64,000 nucleotides of DNA from Ceratotherium simum simum (GCF_000283155.1 NW_004454283.1:420384-484383), one strand, 5' to 3'; shown: positions 37,076-49,039, numbered from the stretch's first letter. Numbers and translations: made by a program. The notes: a model not told the origin generated them from the letters alone.

Positions 37076-37650
37076 CTTTTAACTATAAAAAATTTCAAAT
37101 ACACAAAAATGGGGCCGGCCCAGTGGTGTAGAGGTTAAGTTCGTGCGTTCCACTTCGGCAGCCCAGGGTTCGCCAGTTTGGATCCTGGGCGCAGACCCAC
37201 TCACCACTCATCAAGCCATGCTGAGGCGGCATCCCACATAGAAAAGCTACAACTCTACAACTATGATACACAACTATGTACTGGGGCTTTGGGGAGAAAA
37301 AAGAAAAAGGAGGAAGATTGGCAACAGATGTTAGCACAGGGCCAATCTTCCTCCAAAAAGAAAAAAAAAACAAAGTAAAAAAAAATTTCAAATACACAAA
37401 ACAATAGAAAGAATGTTATAAGGAACACCCATGTATCTACCACCTAGATTCAACAACTGTTAACCTTCCACCATATTTGCTTCACCTTTACACACACACA
37501 CTGCAAAACCACTTAAAGTAAATTACATGTGATACTCCATATCAAAATACTTTAATATATATCTCCAAAATTTAAGGCCATTCTTCTAAATAACTACAAT
37601 ACCATTATCATGCCTACTAAATTTAATTTCCTAATATAATCTAATATCCA
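37076..37650 (-). repeat. old interspersed repeat, family not named
   Basis: Related to the repeat at 13300-13770. The phrases aggaacacccatgtatctac, cacctagattcaacaactg and ctacaataccattatcatgc recur in mammals. It is interrupted by an ERE, and a 5' piece lies left of that SINE. I take it as an old L1-type 3' region in reverse, family uncertain. Confidence 0.5.
37110..37378 (+). mobile_element. ERE SINE, older subtype
   Basis: An older-type body (gttccacttcggcagccc, ctatgtactggggcttt) with the gaagattggcaacagatg tail. The flanks share about 21-22 bases containing aatttcaaatacacaaaa, one of the longest target duplications here, at 37087-37108 and 37380-37401. Confidence 0.93.
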
Positions 37651-40089
37651 ATGATATTAAAAGGTTAAAAAATGTACAAACTTCCAGATGATAGAGATTA
37701 TAGTTTTAATAAACACTTTTGAAAAATACATACAGGACAAATGGACTACTCATAACAGTTCCATCGTCACCAAGGGTCTAAGCCCATAGGCTGGAAACCA
37801 TTGGTCTATGATTCATATGACTTAGGGCAAGAAAAAATGATAAACTCCACACTGTACTTCTTTCTCAAAAGGAAGAGTTTTTAATTTTTACATCTGGCTC
37901 TTCAGTTCTAACGCTGTACGTTTCAAAAGGCACATGTCTGCTCAGATGCTACACTAATTACAAATATTAAGGCCTGAAATGAATCTCTGTATATTATTAC
38001 ATAATTCTGTTGCAATACCAGTTACTAATTCATAATCTATCTTACTTCCAAAAAAGAACTTGAGATGACTTATAAAATGTATGAATTTTTTATAAACTCA
38101 GTAAAAATTATAATTAAAGAACAAAAAATACATTGGGGGACAGAGAGACAGAGAACTGAATTAGAAACATAAACTAAGTCTAGTTACTGCAATTGAATAT
38201 TTTTGAATTTTCTGGCAACCAAAGCAAAAACGGAAATATACTGTACTTTTTCATTAGCTGTTAAAAAAAAAGTGCTTAAGAATTTATCAGCATACATAAT
38301 CAGAGGAGAAATTTGCATGTAAACTTTTCTATAAGAAAAACTAACAATTGAAATCTTTTAACAATGATTTCTACAAAAGATAGAAAAACATTCTTCGTAG
38401 ATGATTCTTATATCCATCCATAACAAAAATAAAGGGCTTATTATAAAATCATAGTGAGTGAGTTTCTACAAGGGCTAAAGGAATACAGTTCAGACTTGCA
38501 GCTTTCTGATAACTGACTTGATATTGGAAGAGGGCTAGGATAACCTAAGGGACAGATGGGTAGCATATCCCTTAGCATATTATAGCCAAATATCAGAGAT
38601 CTAATCTGGGTTTTTGACAGAAGTTGGTCGGCACACACTACAAGGTTGAGCTCATCGGCAAGTGGTTCTTGGCAATCAGTTTATAATCTCCATGTAATAA
38701 ACAGCCTCAATAATTTTTTTCCTGATTCTAATTTCCTTTTGCACCAAACAGGTTCAATGCCCTATGTTCACAAGGGGTGAGAAGCCTAGCATCACCTTGT
38801 TGCATAAGGTAGTGAAAGGAAGAAAGATGCTAGAAACCTAGGCAGTCTAATTTCAGGTTCCCTACTCTTCAACATTACACAAGAGAGGGGTAAATTAGAT
38901 TTAAGAACCATACATTTGGTTCCCTCTTTTCCTACTCCCCATCATTTATTAAATACACATGTACACACACATACACATGCAAAATTAGCACACAGCATTA
39001 GCATTCTCTCAAATAAAGTTTCTCAACGCACTGACCTTTCTTCTGAATCCCAATTCTGCCATTTCTGAGAAGCAGAGCAGTACAAACGAAAATAGCTCGG
39101 GCCTTTGGGACACTTACTTCATCTTCAAGTGCTTCACACTGCCTCATATACAGCATGGGCTCAATTTATATTAGTTACCTTCCCTATTCATATTTCCATC
39201 ACAGATCTATTCTCACGGACACCAGTCACCATGGATTTCTATGCAGAAATTGAAAGTTTGCAAATCAGAATTAGAGTTCCAAGTTCTTTGCTTCCCCTGT
39301 GCCAGCTGATGACATCTCCAACAGCTAAACTCCATCAAAGAGAAGCACGTATACGGCCTAATAATTTAGTAGCAGCAGCAGGATAACAACTAAAGCTTGA
39401 ACTTTGTACTTGCCTTCAAGAAGAAAATGGCACAGGATAAATCAAGGAATAAAAATTGTTTTGCTCTTTTCTTACACTCTTTTTCTGGTCTATTATTCTT
39501 ATAATAACATAAGTGTGTGCAAGGGGCTGAAAGATGAGAGCTATGAAACACTTAAGAGATACTTAGTTTCATGACATTTGGAAATTAACCACATGCACTT
39601 CATTGGTGGGGTGAGAAGGGTCTTCAAAGGGTATCAATATGAGAATTGATTCTAAGAAGTGACCTCCTCATGGTTCAAAGCAAAACCTACCCATCTCCAC
39701 AAGCTGTAGTACTATTTTGGTCTCTTGTACTTACTCTGCTTTCCATCGTGACTTCATTACCTCACTGGTGTTCTGTCTTCCCTCTGTCTCCTGAACAAAA
39801 ATCTCCAAGATTCCAGCAGACACACGGATAAACTATTTATACGACTGTGCTTCATAACATCTAGCTCTTCTGGGACTTATAAGTTAATCAACTGGGATAT
39901 ACTTTTGACCTTATTAACATACGACACTGTTCTACCTCATCTCTGAGATCACCAATCTCAAGACTCACTCCTTTGGAATTTTATCTTAAGCTTTCACATA
40001 TCTAATAATTTAAATCTCACTGGAGCTACACTATTCCCTCCCCATCCTCTACCCACCAGGATCTACTATCTTTCAAGCCACAGTCAAGG
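37651..40089. other. single-copy interval
   Basis: About 2.4 kb. Frames of 93 codons (39105-39386) and 61 codons (39646-39831) have no domain or splice context. No interspersed repeat is recognised. Confidence 0.45.
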
Positions 40090-40265
40090 TGGTATAAAAA
40101 AATAATGCAGAACTGGATTAGAATCAAGGCTCTACTGATTACTGACTGTACAACTTTCATAACCACCGAACATCAGTTTCTTCATCATCAAAATTAGGGT
40201 ACAGAACACCTTGCAGAATTGTTTGAGCACAGACACACATACTATCAGCTGCTGTTACCACTACA
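40090..40265 (+). mobile_element. MIR SINE
   Basis: Forward MIR: an actggattagaatcaaggct block, then gactgtacaactttc, then cagtttcttcatcatcaaaa. It is followed at once by a MIR in the opposite orientation. Confidence 0.75.
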
Positions 40266-40294
40266 CTGAATAATTTCCAAATTTCAAGCATAAT

Positions 40295-40545
40295 AATCCC
40301 TTCTATGTATATGGCTCTTTACAAAAGTTTCAAAGTAATTAACTTGACATCATCGCCATTTTACAAAAAGAGGAGGTTGAGGCTTGCACAAGGTTCTGAA
40401 TATGGCAGGGCCTCAGTAAATGTGAGATACTATTCTGAAGGTTAAGTGACTTTTTCCAAGGTTACATACCTAATGTAGGTTAGGATTAGAACCAAGGAAT
40501 TCTGACTCTCCACTAACACTCTTTCCATTATTTTGCCATTCAGTT
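40295..40545 (-). mobile_element. MIR SINE
   Basis: Reverse MIR with the gccattttacaaaaagagg core and the aggattagaaccaagg tRNA-proximal part. Confidence 0.8.
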
Positions 40546-40978
40546 TATTGCCTCTACTTCTGTGCTTCTATGTTTATTTGGAGGAAATAAAATTATAAAT
40601 TATACTTCTCACATTCTATCTCTGTCTTAACTACTGTTATTTTTTCTATATTGGCTTTCTTTATCTTATAAATTTATAGCAGTTTTTGCATACTTAAACT
40701 TCTCTCCAAGTTTCTCTATACACTCATCCTAATAACTGAAGATTCCATGACTTACTTCAACAAAAGAGGTTGAGACCACCAGGTCATTTCTTGATAGACT
40801 TCTATTCTACAATTTCACTCTCTAATTCTAATTATGGTTTCCAACTGTTAGCCATGGGCAAAGGACTCTCTGATACAAATATCTTGACCTCACACTCTTC
40901 ACATAATTTACCTAGAAGCCAGATCAGAATGCTTTCATTTCCGCCATTTACATCTATCCTTTGAAAGCAATGCTTAAG
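40546..40978. other. single-copy spacer
   Basis: Nothing recognised. Confidence 0.5.
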
Positions 40979-40989
40979 AATCATTTCCT

Positions 40990-41238
40990 GGGGCCGGCCT
41001 AGTGCCACAGTGGTTAAGTTCACATGCTCCACTTCCGAGGCCTGGGGTTCACAGGTTCGGACACTGGGCGTGGACCTACGCACTGCTTATCAAGCCATGC
41101 TGTGGCAGGCGTCCCACATATAAAGTAGAGGAAGATAGGCAAGGACGTTAGCCCAGAGCCAATCTTCCTCAGCAAAAAGAAGAGGATTGGCTATGGATGT
41201 TAGCTCAGGGCTAATCTTCCTCACTCAAAAAAAAAAAA
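40990..41238 (+). mobile_element. ERE SINE, ERE1-like
   Basis: An ERE1-type body (catgctgtggcaggc, cccacatataaagtagagg) with double gttagc tails and an A run. The near-exact 11-bp target duplication is aatcatttcct at 40979 and aatcattttct at 41239. It sits at the 5' edge of an L1 fragment. Confidence 0.93.
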
Positions 41239-41250
41239 AATCATTTTCTT

Positions 41251-42545
41251 GGCCAAGACAACTCAATGGAGCAAAGAATAGTCTTTCCAACAAATGGTCC
41301 TGGTACAAGTGGCTATCAACATGAAAAAGAATGAAGTTGGACCTTCCTCACACCATACACAAAAATTAACTCAAAATGAATCAAAGATCTAAATGTAAGA
41401 CCTAAAACTATAAAACTCTTAGAAGAAAACATGGGTGTAAATCTTCATGACCTTGGATTTAAGTCAATGGTTTCTTAGATATGACACCAAAAGTATAAGC
41501 AATAAAAAAAAAGTAGATAAAGCAGACACAATCAAACTTCAAAGGACATCAGTAAGAAGGTGAAAAGACAACCCACAGAATGGGAAGAAATTTTTGCAAA
41601 TCATATATCTTATATGGGACTTATACACAGAATATATAAAAAACTATTACAACTCAATACTAAAAAGAAAACCCAATTTAAAAAAAAGGGCAAAGGACCT
41701 AAATAGACATTTCTCAAAAGAACATACACAAACGGCCAGTAAGCACATGAAAATATGTTCAACATTGTTAGCCACTGGGGAATTACAAATCAAAACCACA
41801 ATGAGATACCACTTCACACCCACTAGGACTGCTATAATAAAAAAGATAGATAATAACAGGAGTTGGTGAGAACATGGAGAAAATGGAACCCTCTTAGACT
41901 GCTGGTGGGAATGTAAAATGGTGCAGTCCCTTCGGTAAATAGTCTGGCAGTTCCTCAAACAATTAAACATAGAATTACCACATGATCCAGCAATTTCACT
42001 CCTAAGTACATACCCAAGAGAAATGAAGACATACATCCACTCAAAAACTTGGACACAGATATTCACAACTGCATTATTCATAATATAAAAAAGTGGAAAC
42101 AACTCAAATGTCCATCAACTGATGAATGCATAAATAAAATGTGATATATCCATAAAATGGAACATTATTTGGCAATAAGAAGGAAATACTGATATATACT
42201 ACAACACAGATGAACCTTGAAAACAGTGTGCTAAATGAAAAAAAGCTAGTCACAGAAGACCACTTATGTGATTCAATTTACATAAAATGTTCAGAACATG
42301 CAACTCTATAGAGACAGAAACTAGATTAGTGGTTGCCTAAGGCTGGGGGGGAATGGAGAGATTGGGCAGTGACAGCTAAGGTGTGTGGGGTTTCTTTTTG
42401 GGGTAATAAAAATGTTCTAAAATCGACTGTGGTGATGGCTGCAAAACTCTGTGAATATAGAGTCACGGAATTGTACAATTTCAGTGAGTGAATCATACAG
42501 TATGTGAATTATATTTTAAGAAGCTGTTAAAATTTGTTAAACTTG
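41251..42545 (+). mobile_element. old L1 3' region, sense
   Basis: ORF2 C-terminus and 3' UTR of an older L1. ORF2 blocks include ggcaaaggacctaaatagac and gactgctggtgggaatg near 41900, followed by the 3' end phrases gattagtggttgcctaaggc and gactgtggtgatggctgc. Frames are broken. The 151-codon minus-strand frame at 41647-42102 is an antisense shadow. Confidence 0.9.
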
Positions 42546-42690
42546 TTAAAAAGCTGTTAAAATTTAAAAATCACTTCTCCATTAAATATTTCTAATAGGA
42601 CTTGTTCTCTCCTCAGCCACTCCAACTCTTAAGATTAATGCAGGTTTACTGCCATAGATGTACTTGATTTGAGACAGAATGGTATATTTA

Positions 42691-42902
42691 TAGTCATGTG
42701 TCGCTTAACGACAGGGATACATTCTGAGAAATGCGCTGTCAGGTGATTCAGTCGTTGTGTGAACATCATAGAGTGTACTTACACAAACCTAGATGGTATA
42801 GCCTACTACACACACTGAGGCTATATGATACTAATCTTATGGGACCACCATCGTATATGTGGTCTTTTGTTGATCAAAACATCGTTATGCAGCGCATCAC
42901 TG
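42691..42902. mobile_element. MER2 DNA transposon
   Basis: A complete short MER2 flanked by TA on both sides (42689-42690 and 42903-42904), the target duplication of Tc/mariner-type elements. Its internal structure matches the copy at 29942: both jump from the ctatatg block straight to ctaatcttatggg. Confidence 0.93.
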
Positions 42903-42914
42903 TATTAAAGAGTC

Positions 42915-43030
42915 CTAGCCAAGGCGAGAAGGAAACATAGATTGAATTTCAGCTTTGGCACCAATTAACTGTGTAGACAAGTCTCACTAAGCCCCAATCT
43001 CCTCATCTGTGAAGCCTCTTATGATAAAAT
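42915..43030 (+). mobile_element. MIR SINE fragment
   Basis: Forward MIR core: tttcagctttggcaccaatt, then ctgtgtagacaagtc, then ctcctcatctgtgaa. Confidence 0.7.
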
Positions 43031-43439
43031 TCTTGGCTGAATCAACTCTCTTGGGAAGATCTCCTTGTAATTTGTACAAACTTGAACTTAATGAGCAGTT
43101 GAGAGTTCTATGGGGGTTGGGATAAGGGATAAGGAAGGAATTAAACATTCCTACAAAAGACTTCTGTAGAAAAGTGTCATCTGTACTCCATGTTATCTGC
43201 TATGGTGAATCTGTGGAATAAGCAGCTACTCTTTTGTATGTTTAGGCAAAGTTTTCAGAGCAAAAAATTAAATCACGAAATGAGAAGACAAAGTTGTAGT
43301 CACATTACACAAATGGCATTGAGGAGTATGTGTGATTGATACCAGAATTAGAAATTCTTATAAGGCTGTTTATGCTGCAATGCATCACAGATTCTTTTAG
43401 ATAAAGAAACATCTCTTCACCCTAAATAATGTATTACTA
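43031..43439. other. single-copy spacer
   Basis: No feature recognised. Confidence 0.5.
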
Positions 43440-43630
43440 TTTTCATTACAACTACGACTATCAATAACCACCAAAAGAATGGTGACCTTTTATGTACCAG
43501 GCTCTTCATATACATTACTTCATTTAATCCTCAAAATACCCTGGAATCTAGTTATTTATTGGCTTCATTTTTAAAGATGAGGAAGTTAAGGCTCAGAGAA
43601 GGTAAGCCACTTGCTTACCTTTGCTATTCA
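43440..43630 (-). mobile_element. MIR SINE
   Basis: Reverse MIR: ttacttcatttaatcctcaa, then gaggaagttaaggctcagag, then ccacttgc. Confidence 0.85.
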
Positions 43631-43844
43631 ACCTATCTTTGATGTTCTCATAGCTTTGCCTACTTCAAATGACAAACCAAATCCCAAGGGAGATGCTTCA
43701 TTTTATTCTATCTATCCTAAAGGAAAGTAGCTACCTTGCTAGCTTCATTTTTATTTCAGTGTTTTTGGAATCACACCGTGATAGCCACTCAACAGAAGCC
43801 GGAGGGCTAGTAAACTGTGTATAATGTCCACATGGTACCACCTC

Positions 43845-44050
43845 TGGGCTTTGCTCTCACCCTGGAATGCCCTTCTACCTCTTTCTCTACATCCAAGATC
43901 ACCGTGATCTTAAAGGCCCAAATGCCATTGCCTCCATGAAGCTTTCTCTGAGTCCCGTTTGCGGAACTTCTCTTCTTCCCAACTCATAGCATTTCATGAA
44001 TGAATAATAAAATACCTATTCTGAGCCAGACATTCTGATGGGCACTGAGT
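43845..44050 (+). mobile_element. L2-like fragment
   Basis: Phrases such as accctggaatgcccttcta and gaagctttctctgagtccc resemble the L2 RT C-terminus in sense orientation. It is diverged, so the assignment is moderate. Confidence 0.5.
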
Positions 44051-44859
44051 TAGTTATTAAACATTTACTCTTTTACTATATGTTGCAGACCAAAGAAATT
44101 AATTGTATGTATGTTTCAGCAAGTGTATAAAAACTGGCGAATAGGCTAATTTGTCTGCAAAATGTCCCGTCCTGCTAATGAAAAAATCTTGACTCATAGC
44201 TTCAAAAATAAAGATAATTGAGGATGAGAAGGTATTCTAGAGTTCAGTTTCTAAACTCTAAAAAAACCTTAAAACTCACAACCTGGTTGCTATTTATTAT
44301 TTTCCAATTCAAGTTTTAAAAAATATCTTCACTGTTTCATAAAACCCAAATCAAAGCTTTTCTTGGCATTTTAGTATGTTCCAACTGCCGTTTCATGTTT
44401 TAAAAAACAATTACAATCATAACAGCATCTAATGAAATTATTCACAGTGAAAAACCCTCTTTAATTCTAGTGACACCAAAGCATAAGACTTTCAAAGAGT
44501 TTCTTTGAAAGTATCCAAGTTTCGCACTAGTTAATTTGACTAACATTGTGTTCCATGTATGAAGTTAGATGCAAAATGGATGCTTACACTGCTGATATTT
44601 AAATCTTACAATTTCACCTTTTAACTTTAACACTGCTAACAAGTAGGTGTTGAGAGTTCAGAGAGCTCTTGTAGCAATTTCAGGGGAAGATGTAGGAGGG
44701 TGGCAAAGAGGCTGGTTTGTTATAAGAGTTTTTAGAAAATCAAGTATTTTTAAGTTGAGAGAAAATCCATTTACCTTCACCACTTTCTAAAGAAAATAAA
44801 AATAGCATATATATGTAATCTTAGTATATTACTATATATATAGTTTTACATATATTCAA
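44051..44859. other. AT-rich single-copy spacer
   Basis: No repeat or gene recognised. A short (TA)n-like patch lies near 44800-44850. Confidence 0.5.
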
Positions 44860-45040
44860 TATAATCCTAATAAGAGGATCATATATGAGGAAGTTATTAC
44901 TGCTGCTATCTTCAACTCAAAGATGAAGCTGAGAGGATAAGAAACTTGCTCAAGGTAACAGAACTGATAGGTAATGAAGAAGGGATTTGAACCTAGGTTT
45001 TTCAGCCTATAAAGGCTATCTGTGCTTTTAACTACTTTTA
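44860..45040 (-). mobile_element. MIR SINE
   Basis: Reverse MIR: gatgaagctgagaggataag, aacttgctcaaggtaacag and gggatttgaacctagg. The tRNA-proximal end is at the right. Confidence 0.85.
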
Positions 45041-46289
45041 TGAAATTTTTTGTTAATCATTTAGAGTGCAGCAAGAATCTTCAAGAGACTTCCCTATTAT
45101 AACATTATGACTTCCCTGTGATAACACAGAATAATGAAGAGAATAAAATTTCTTGGAAAACATGAACTTCACTGTCACGTGCTAAACCAAATTAAACTAG
45201 ATTTCAAGATACCAGCTATCATTGCTGGAGGCATTGCAATCTAGTAGGAAAATTCTTTTCTTCAGGAGTAAAAAAAAAAAAAGAAAAAGAAAAAAATTTT
45301 CCCAACAGTTTTAAACATGCATTTACATTTTCTGAAATTCACTCTTCTCTTTGGCTTGTATGATGAGATTATAAAACATTTTGTTGTCATGTCCTGCACC
45401 AACTCCACACCTTCTCTTGTTGGCTCATAATCAGAATAACACCAACAGCTTCTCAGCCACAGAGCTAAAGCAGAGTGCCTCACTCCACAGCTCAACCTCT
45501 GCCAAGAGTAGCTTCACTAGGCCTAGTTGTTTCCACAAGAATTCTCCCCTTCCGAGCTAATGCCCTGATGGGAAAACCCTGTATGTCTACAGTTGTGGTG
45601 TGTATACTCTAGGGGCAGCGTTGCCAGACGTTCTGGATCCTAAGGGTTTTGGTCTCTCTCTCTCTCTCTCCTTCTCCATTTCAGCAGCACAAAGCACGCC
45701 CTTGCTACCAAAAGAGAGAGAGACATAGCTGAACTTCTTTTCATCTATTTTTCAAATCCCTGAAAGGGAGGAAAAGAAATTAAGTACTCTTAGAGAAGAC
45801 TGAATAAATATACATGTAGCTTTAAAAACTGTTTTGATTTTTTATAATATGCAGACTGATTACTACTGTGTAATATCAAGTATTAGAAAACCTGGTCCTA
45901 AATTGATCCCACTAATAGACTCAATGATAATGAGACAATCATATTTACACTCAGCCTCACTTCTGCATTTGTATAATAGGTGTTTTTCCATAAGGATATT
46001 GGGAAGTTAAGGAAATTCAATAAAGCATTCCTAGCATTCTTAAAAGAGAAAATGGACCAATACAGGGAATACCTGAAATAATTACATTCTCACTAGTTTT
46101 AAATTTACAGGAAGTCACACCAGTTTTATTATTCTGTACAGCTATTCCTCTCACCTTCTTTTTGAGAGACGGGAACAGGGGCAAGGATAGGTTGTGTTCA
46201 ACCTGACGTCACCAGCAACTGTGCAATACCCAGTACACAGCAGGCACTCAGTTGGAGATAACGATAAGGAAGAGCAGAAAGAACACCTG
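45041..46289. other. single-copy interval
   Basis: About 1.25 kb. A (TC)n run at 45652-45671 faces a short (GA)n run at 45713-45723 and could pair with it as a small stem. A MIR-like scrap is possible at about 45945-46035. The minus-strand 77-codon frame at 45262-45495 ends in a homopolymer and is not called. Confidence 0.4.
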
Positions 46290-46460
46290 CTTCTTTCTTA
46301 CTTGGCCATTTACTAGCTTTGTAACCTCGGGTAAGCTTCTTAATGTGAGTCTCAGTATCCTCCTCAGTAAAACAGGAATAATATTTACTTTGTATAAATG
46401 TTGTGAGAAGGAAATGAATTAATGTATGAGAGCATTTTCTTCTGGGCACATAAAAGGCAT
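46290..46460 (+). mobile_element. MIR SINE
   Basis: Forward MIR: ggccatttactagctttgta, then tcagtatcctcctcagtaaa, then aaggcattcaacaaaatg at its 3' end. An ERE landed exactly at that end. Confidence 0.85.
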
Positions 46461-46474
46461 TCAACAAAATGTTT

Positions 46475-46694
46475 TTGTTTTTTTTTTTTTTAAAGATTTT
46501 ATTTATTTTATTTTTCCCCCCAAAGCCCCAGTGGATAGTTGTGTGTCGTAGCTGCACATCCTTCTAGTTGCTGTATGTGGGACTCGGCCTCAGGATGAAC
46601 GGAGAAGTGGTGCCTCGATGCGCACCCGGGATCCGAACCCGGGCCACCAGCATCGCAGCGCGCGCACTTAACCACCAAGCCACAGGGCCGGCCC
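46475..46694 (-). mobile_element. ERE SINE, subtype B
   Basis: A reverse-orientation subtype B copy with the exact 14-bp target duplication tcaacaaaatgttt at 46461-46474 and 46695-46708. It has a long T run at the left. It is young. Confidence 0.97.
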
Positions 46695-46708
46695 TCAACA
46701 AAATGTTT

Positions 46709-47901
46709 AATTCTCCACATATTGGAAGCCTAATCTAAAACCTAAATTTAACTCTGTAACATATGCTCCATGTGTTACATGTAACACAACCATTAATGGA
46801 GGTTGCAAAAGGATTCCTAAAAATGAATTTATAGAGGCCCTTCAGTTACCCGCCCTCTTTTTAAAAAATATAATACAATAGTTTAACCTCTTTTGGATCA
46901 CATAACCCTTTGAGAATTTGATGAAAACTATGCATTCTTTCTCCAGAAAAAAATGTGTATAAACCCAGATTTACATATAATCCTAAGAAATTCATGGACC
47001 CAAGATTAAAATTCCCATATATAACTTTTTGCTTTGGATACCAGGGAGCTCAGGGCCAAAACTGTAACTCAATTTTATCAGGTAGACCATCTATGTTCTG
47101 ATGTTCTCCTTGCCCTTTCTTTAAAAACTTCTATTACATGCTTAAGAGAGTTTTTGTTGATAATAGGCCTACTTATAAGATTTTATTTTAGACTTTATAA
47201 TATTCTATTTATAAAGTTGCAAATTCAGAAACCAAAGCTTTTCCTTAAGCTTTTAGGATGGTTCTTTTGAAAACTTAGCAAATTTTGGCAATCACTTTTA
47301 AGAGGTATATAAATAATGTTTGGTCCTATTGATAAACTGAAATATCTTTGTTTTAAGCTACATTTTAAGTTATATTCATAATTTTTATATCATTATTTTT
47401 AAATTAAAAAAATTTGAAATAACCACAATATTCCAAACCAATACTACAAGGTTCATTACAATTCTTCCTTTCTAAATTTGGAACTTCCCTTCTAGTGAAA
47501 AAACTGGCTTCCATTATCCTCAATATATTTACTTATTTTATCAATTCCCTGTCTTTCTGTATGTAGCCAATCTCATATCTCTGCAGCCACCTCCTCCCTG
47601 GTGTTGATGCCCTCCTCATCCCACCTGGGCTCTGACACCCTGCACTAGGCTACATCACCCCACCATGGATGCACTCTTCACCCTACTAGGGCTCTGACAT
47701 CCCTTATCCGGCTGTCCAGCTACATAGACCACCTCCCCCTTTCCCAAGCACATCTCTTGTACCACAGTATCATCCCCATCCTCACCTAACCCCTCCAGTG
47801 GCTGGAACATTCTTTTCTCTTATAATAACCAGGAAAGAACCCTTTAGACTGAATACTATCTTTCTGGAAAGTCTTCGGAAATATCTGGGAAGAGAACCTG
47901 A
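46709..47901. other. single-copy interval with a degenerate duplication
   Basis: Mostly AT-rich and featureless. Between about 47600 and 47725 a GC-richer block contains two diverged copies of a unit of about 60 bases sharing gggctctgacaccct and gggctctgacatccct. Confidence 0.45.
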
Positions 47902-47913
47902 AGAAAAATGAAC

Positions 47914-47915
<2 letters not shown>

Positions 47916-47949
<34 letters not shown>
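47916..47949. repeat. (TG)n microsatellite
   Basis: Seventeen TG units sit where the A tail of the adjacent reverse-orientation ERE should be, between the target duplication and the SINE body. Confidence 0.95.
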
Positions 47950-47951
<2 letters not shown>

Positions 47952-48186
47952 AGGAAGATCAGCCCAGAGCTAACATCCGATGCCAATCCTCCTCTTTTAT
48001 TTTTGCTGAGGAAGGTTGGTCCTGAGCTAACATCCATGCCCATCTTCCTCCACGTTTCATGGGATGCCACCACAGCACGGCTTTGACAAGCGGTGTCTTG
48101 GTGCACGCCCGGGATCTGAACCTGCCAACCCCAGGCCACCGAAGCGAAGTGCGTGCACTTAACCACCTGCACCACCGGGCAGCCCC
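47950..48186 (-). mobile_element. ERE SINE, older subtype
   Basis: A reverse-orientation ERE with double gctaacatc tails. The exact 15-bp target duplication agaaaaatgaacttt lies at 47902-47916 and 48187-48201 and encloses the TG run as well. Its frame of 129 codons is a SINE artefact. Confidence 0.94.
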
Positions 48187-48455
48187 AGAAAAATGAACTT
48201 TAAACCATTCTCATACACGATGAGGTTTGGAATTGTATTATTTTGAATCCTTAGGGAAATATGGCCTTACTTGGCACCCCAAGCTGATGAACAGGTCATG
48301 TTAGAATTACCTAAAGCAATTTTGAGCATATTATTTAAAGAGACCCAGTACTCTGTGGCAAACCCAAAGCCAGATTCATCTCAAAACTGTATTGAAACAA
48401 ATGGCCACGCCATCACGCTGCTTCTCTAGTATCCTATCATTCAGTTCTTGCCTCC

Positions 48456-48536
48456 TACACACAGGTAAATGGATAAGATCTATCTTATCCATTTACCTGT
48501 GTGTAAATGGTAAATTTACACACAGGTAAATGGATA
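48456..48536. repeat. overlapping perfect inverted repeats (triple hairpin)
   Basis: A 24-bp arm (48456-48479) is followed after two bases by its perfect reverse complement (48482-48505). Bases 48486-48508 are again perfectly reverse-complemented at 48514-48536 after a 5-base spacer. The first and third segments are therefore 20-base direct copies (48456-48475 and 48517-48536). There are no mismatches in any arm. Confidence 0.97.
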
Positions 48537-48579
48537 GTAAATTAACTTTCAGGTACAATTCCACATAATGTTTTATAAG

Positions 48580-48740
48580 TCATTATAGCAGCTACATTTA
48601 CTGAATACCTACTATGCACCAAGATCTGTATTAGGTGCTTTGTATGCCTAATTTGCATTTCTACAACAACCCAATGAGTTCCTTGCCAACATGGAAACTG
48701 AAGTTTAGAGAAATACTTTTCACAAGTTACTCTACAAAGA
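48580..48740 (-). mobile_element. MIR SINE
   Basis: Reverse MIR: tacctactatgcaccaagat, then acaacaacccaatgagttcc, then ggaaactgaagtttagagaa. Confidence 0.8.
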
Positions 48741-49039
48741 AAGGTTACCCTACTTGTTCAAAATATACCAGTAAGGAATCTGTGTAAAAATCAAGCAAAT
48801 CTCCCAAGTCTGGCAAAATTGTTGAAGAATAAAAGACCTCTGGGATGAGGTTCTCAAATACCAAATATGAATAATTTAAGCTCCGATGCTATATAAAAAA
48901 CTCCCAAAGAAGAGCCAGTCCACTACTTATAGTTAGTGGTATTAGTGAGAATAAATGATTGTAGTCACAGTATAGGTATTAAACATAAAATCCTTCTAGC
49001 CAACTATGAACAGAGAAATGTACCACAGAACTGAAAGAT

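Noticed and set aside
41647..42102. 151-codon minus-strand frame
   Set aside because: An antisense reading of an L1 ORF2 tail, not a gene.
45652..45723. (TC)n and (GA)n runs as a possible microRNA-type hairpin
   Set aside because: The stem is low complexity and only about 11 bp, with a loop of about 50 bases.
47786..48175. 129-codon minus-strand frame
   Set aside because: It is made of ERE sequence and a Thr-His run from the TG microsatellite.
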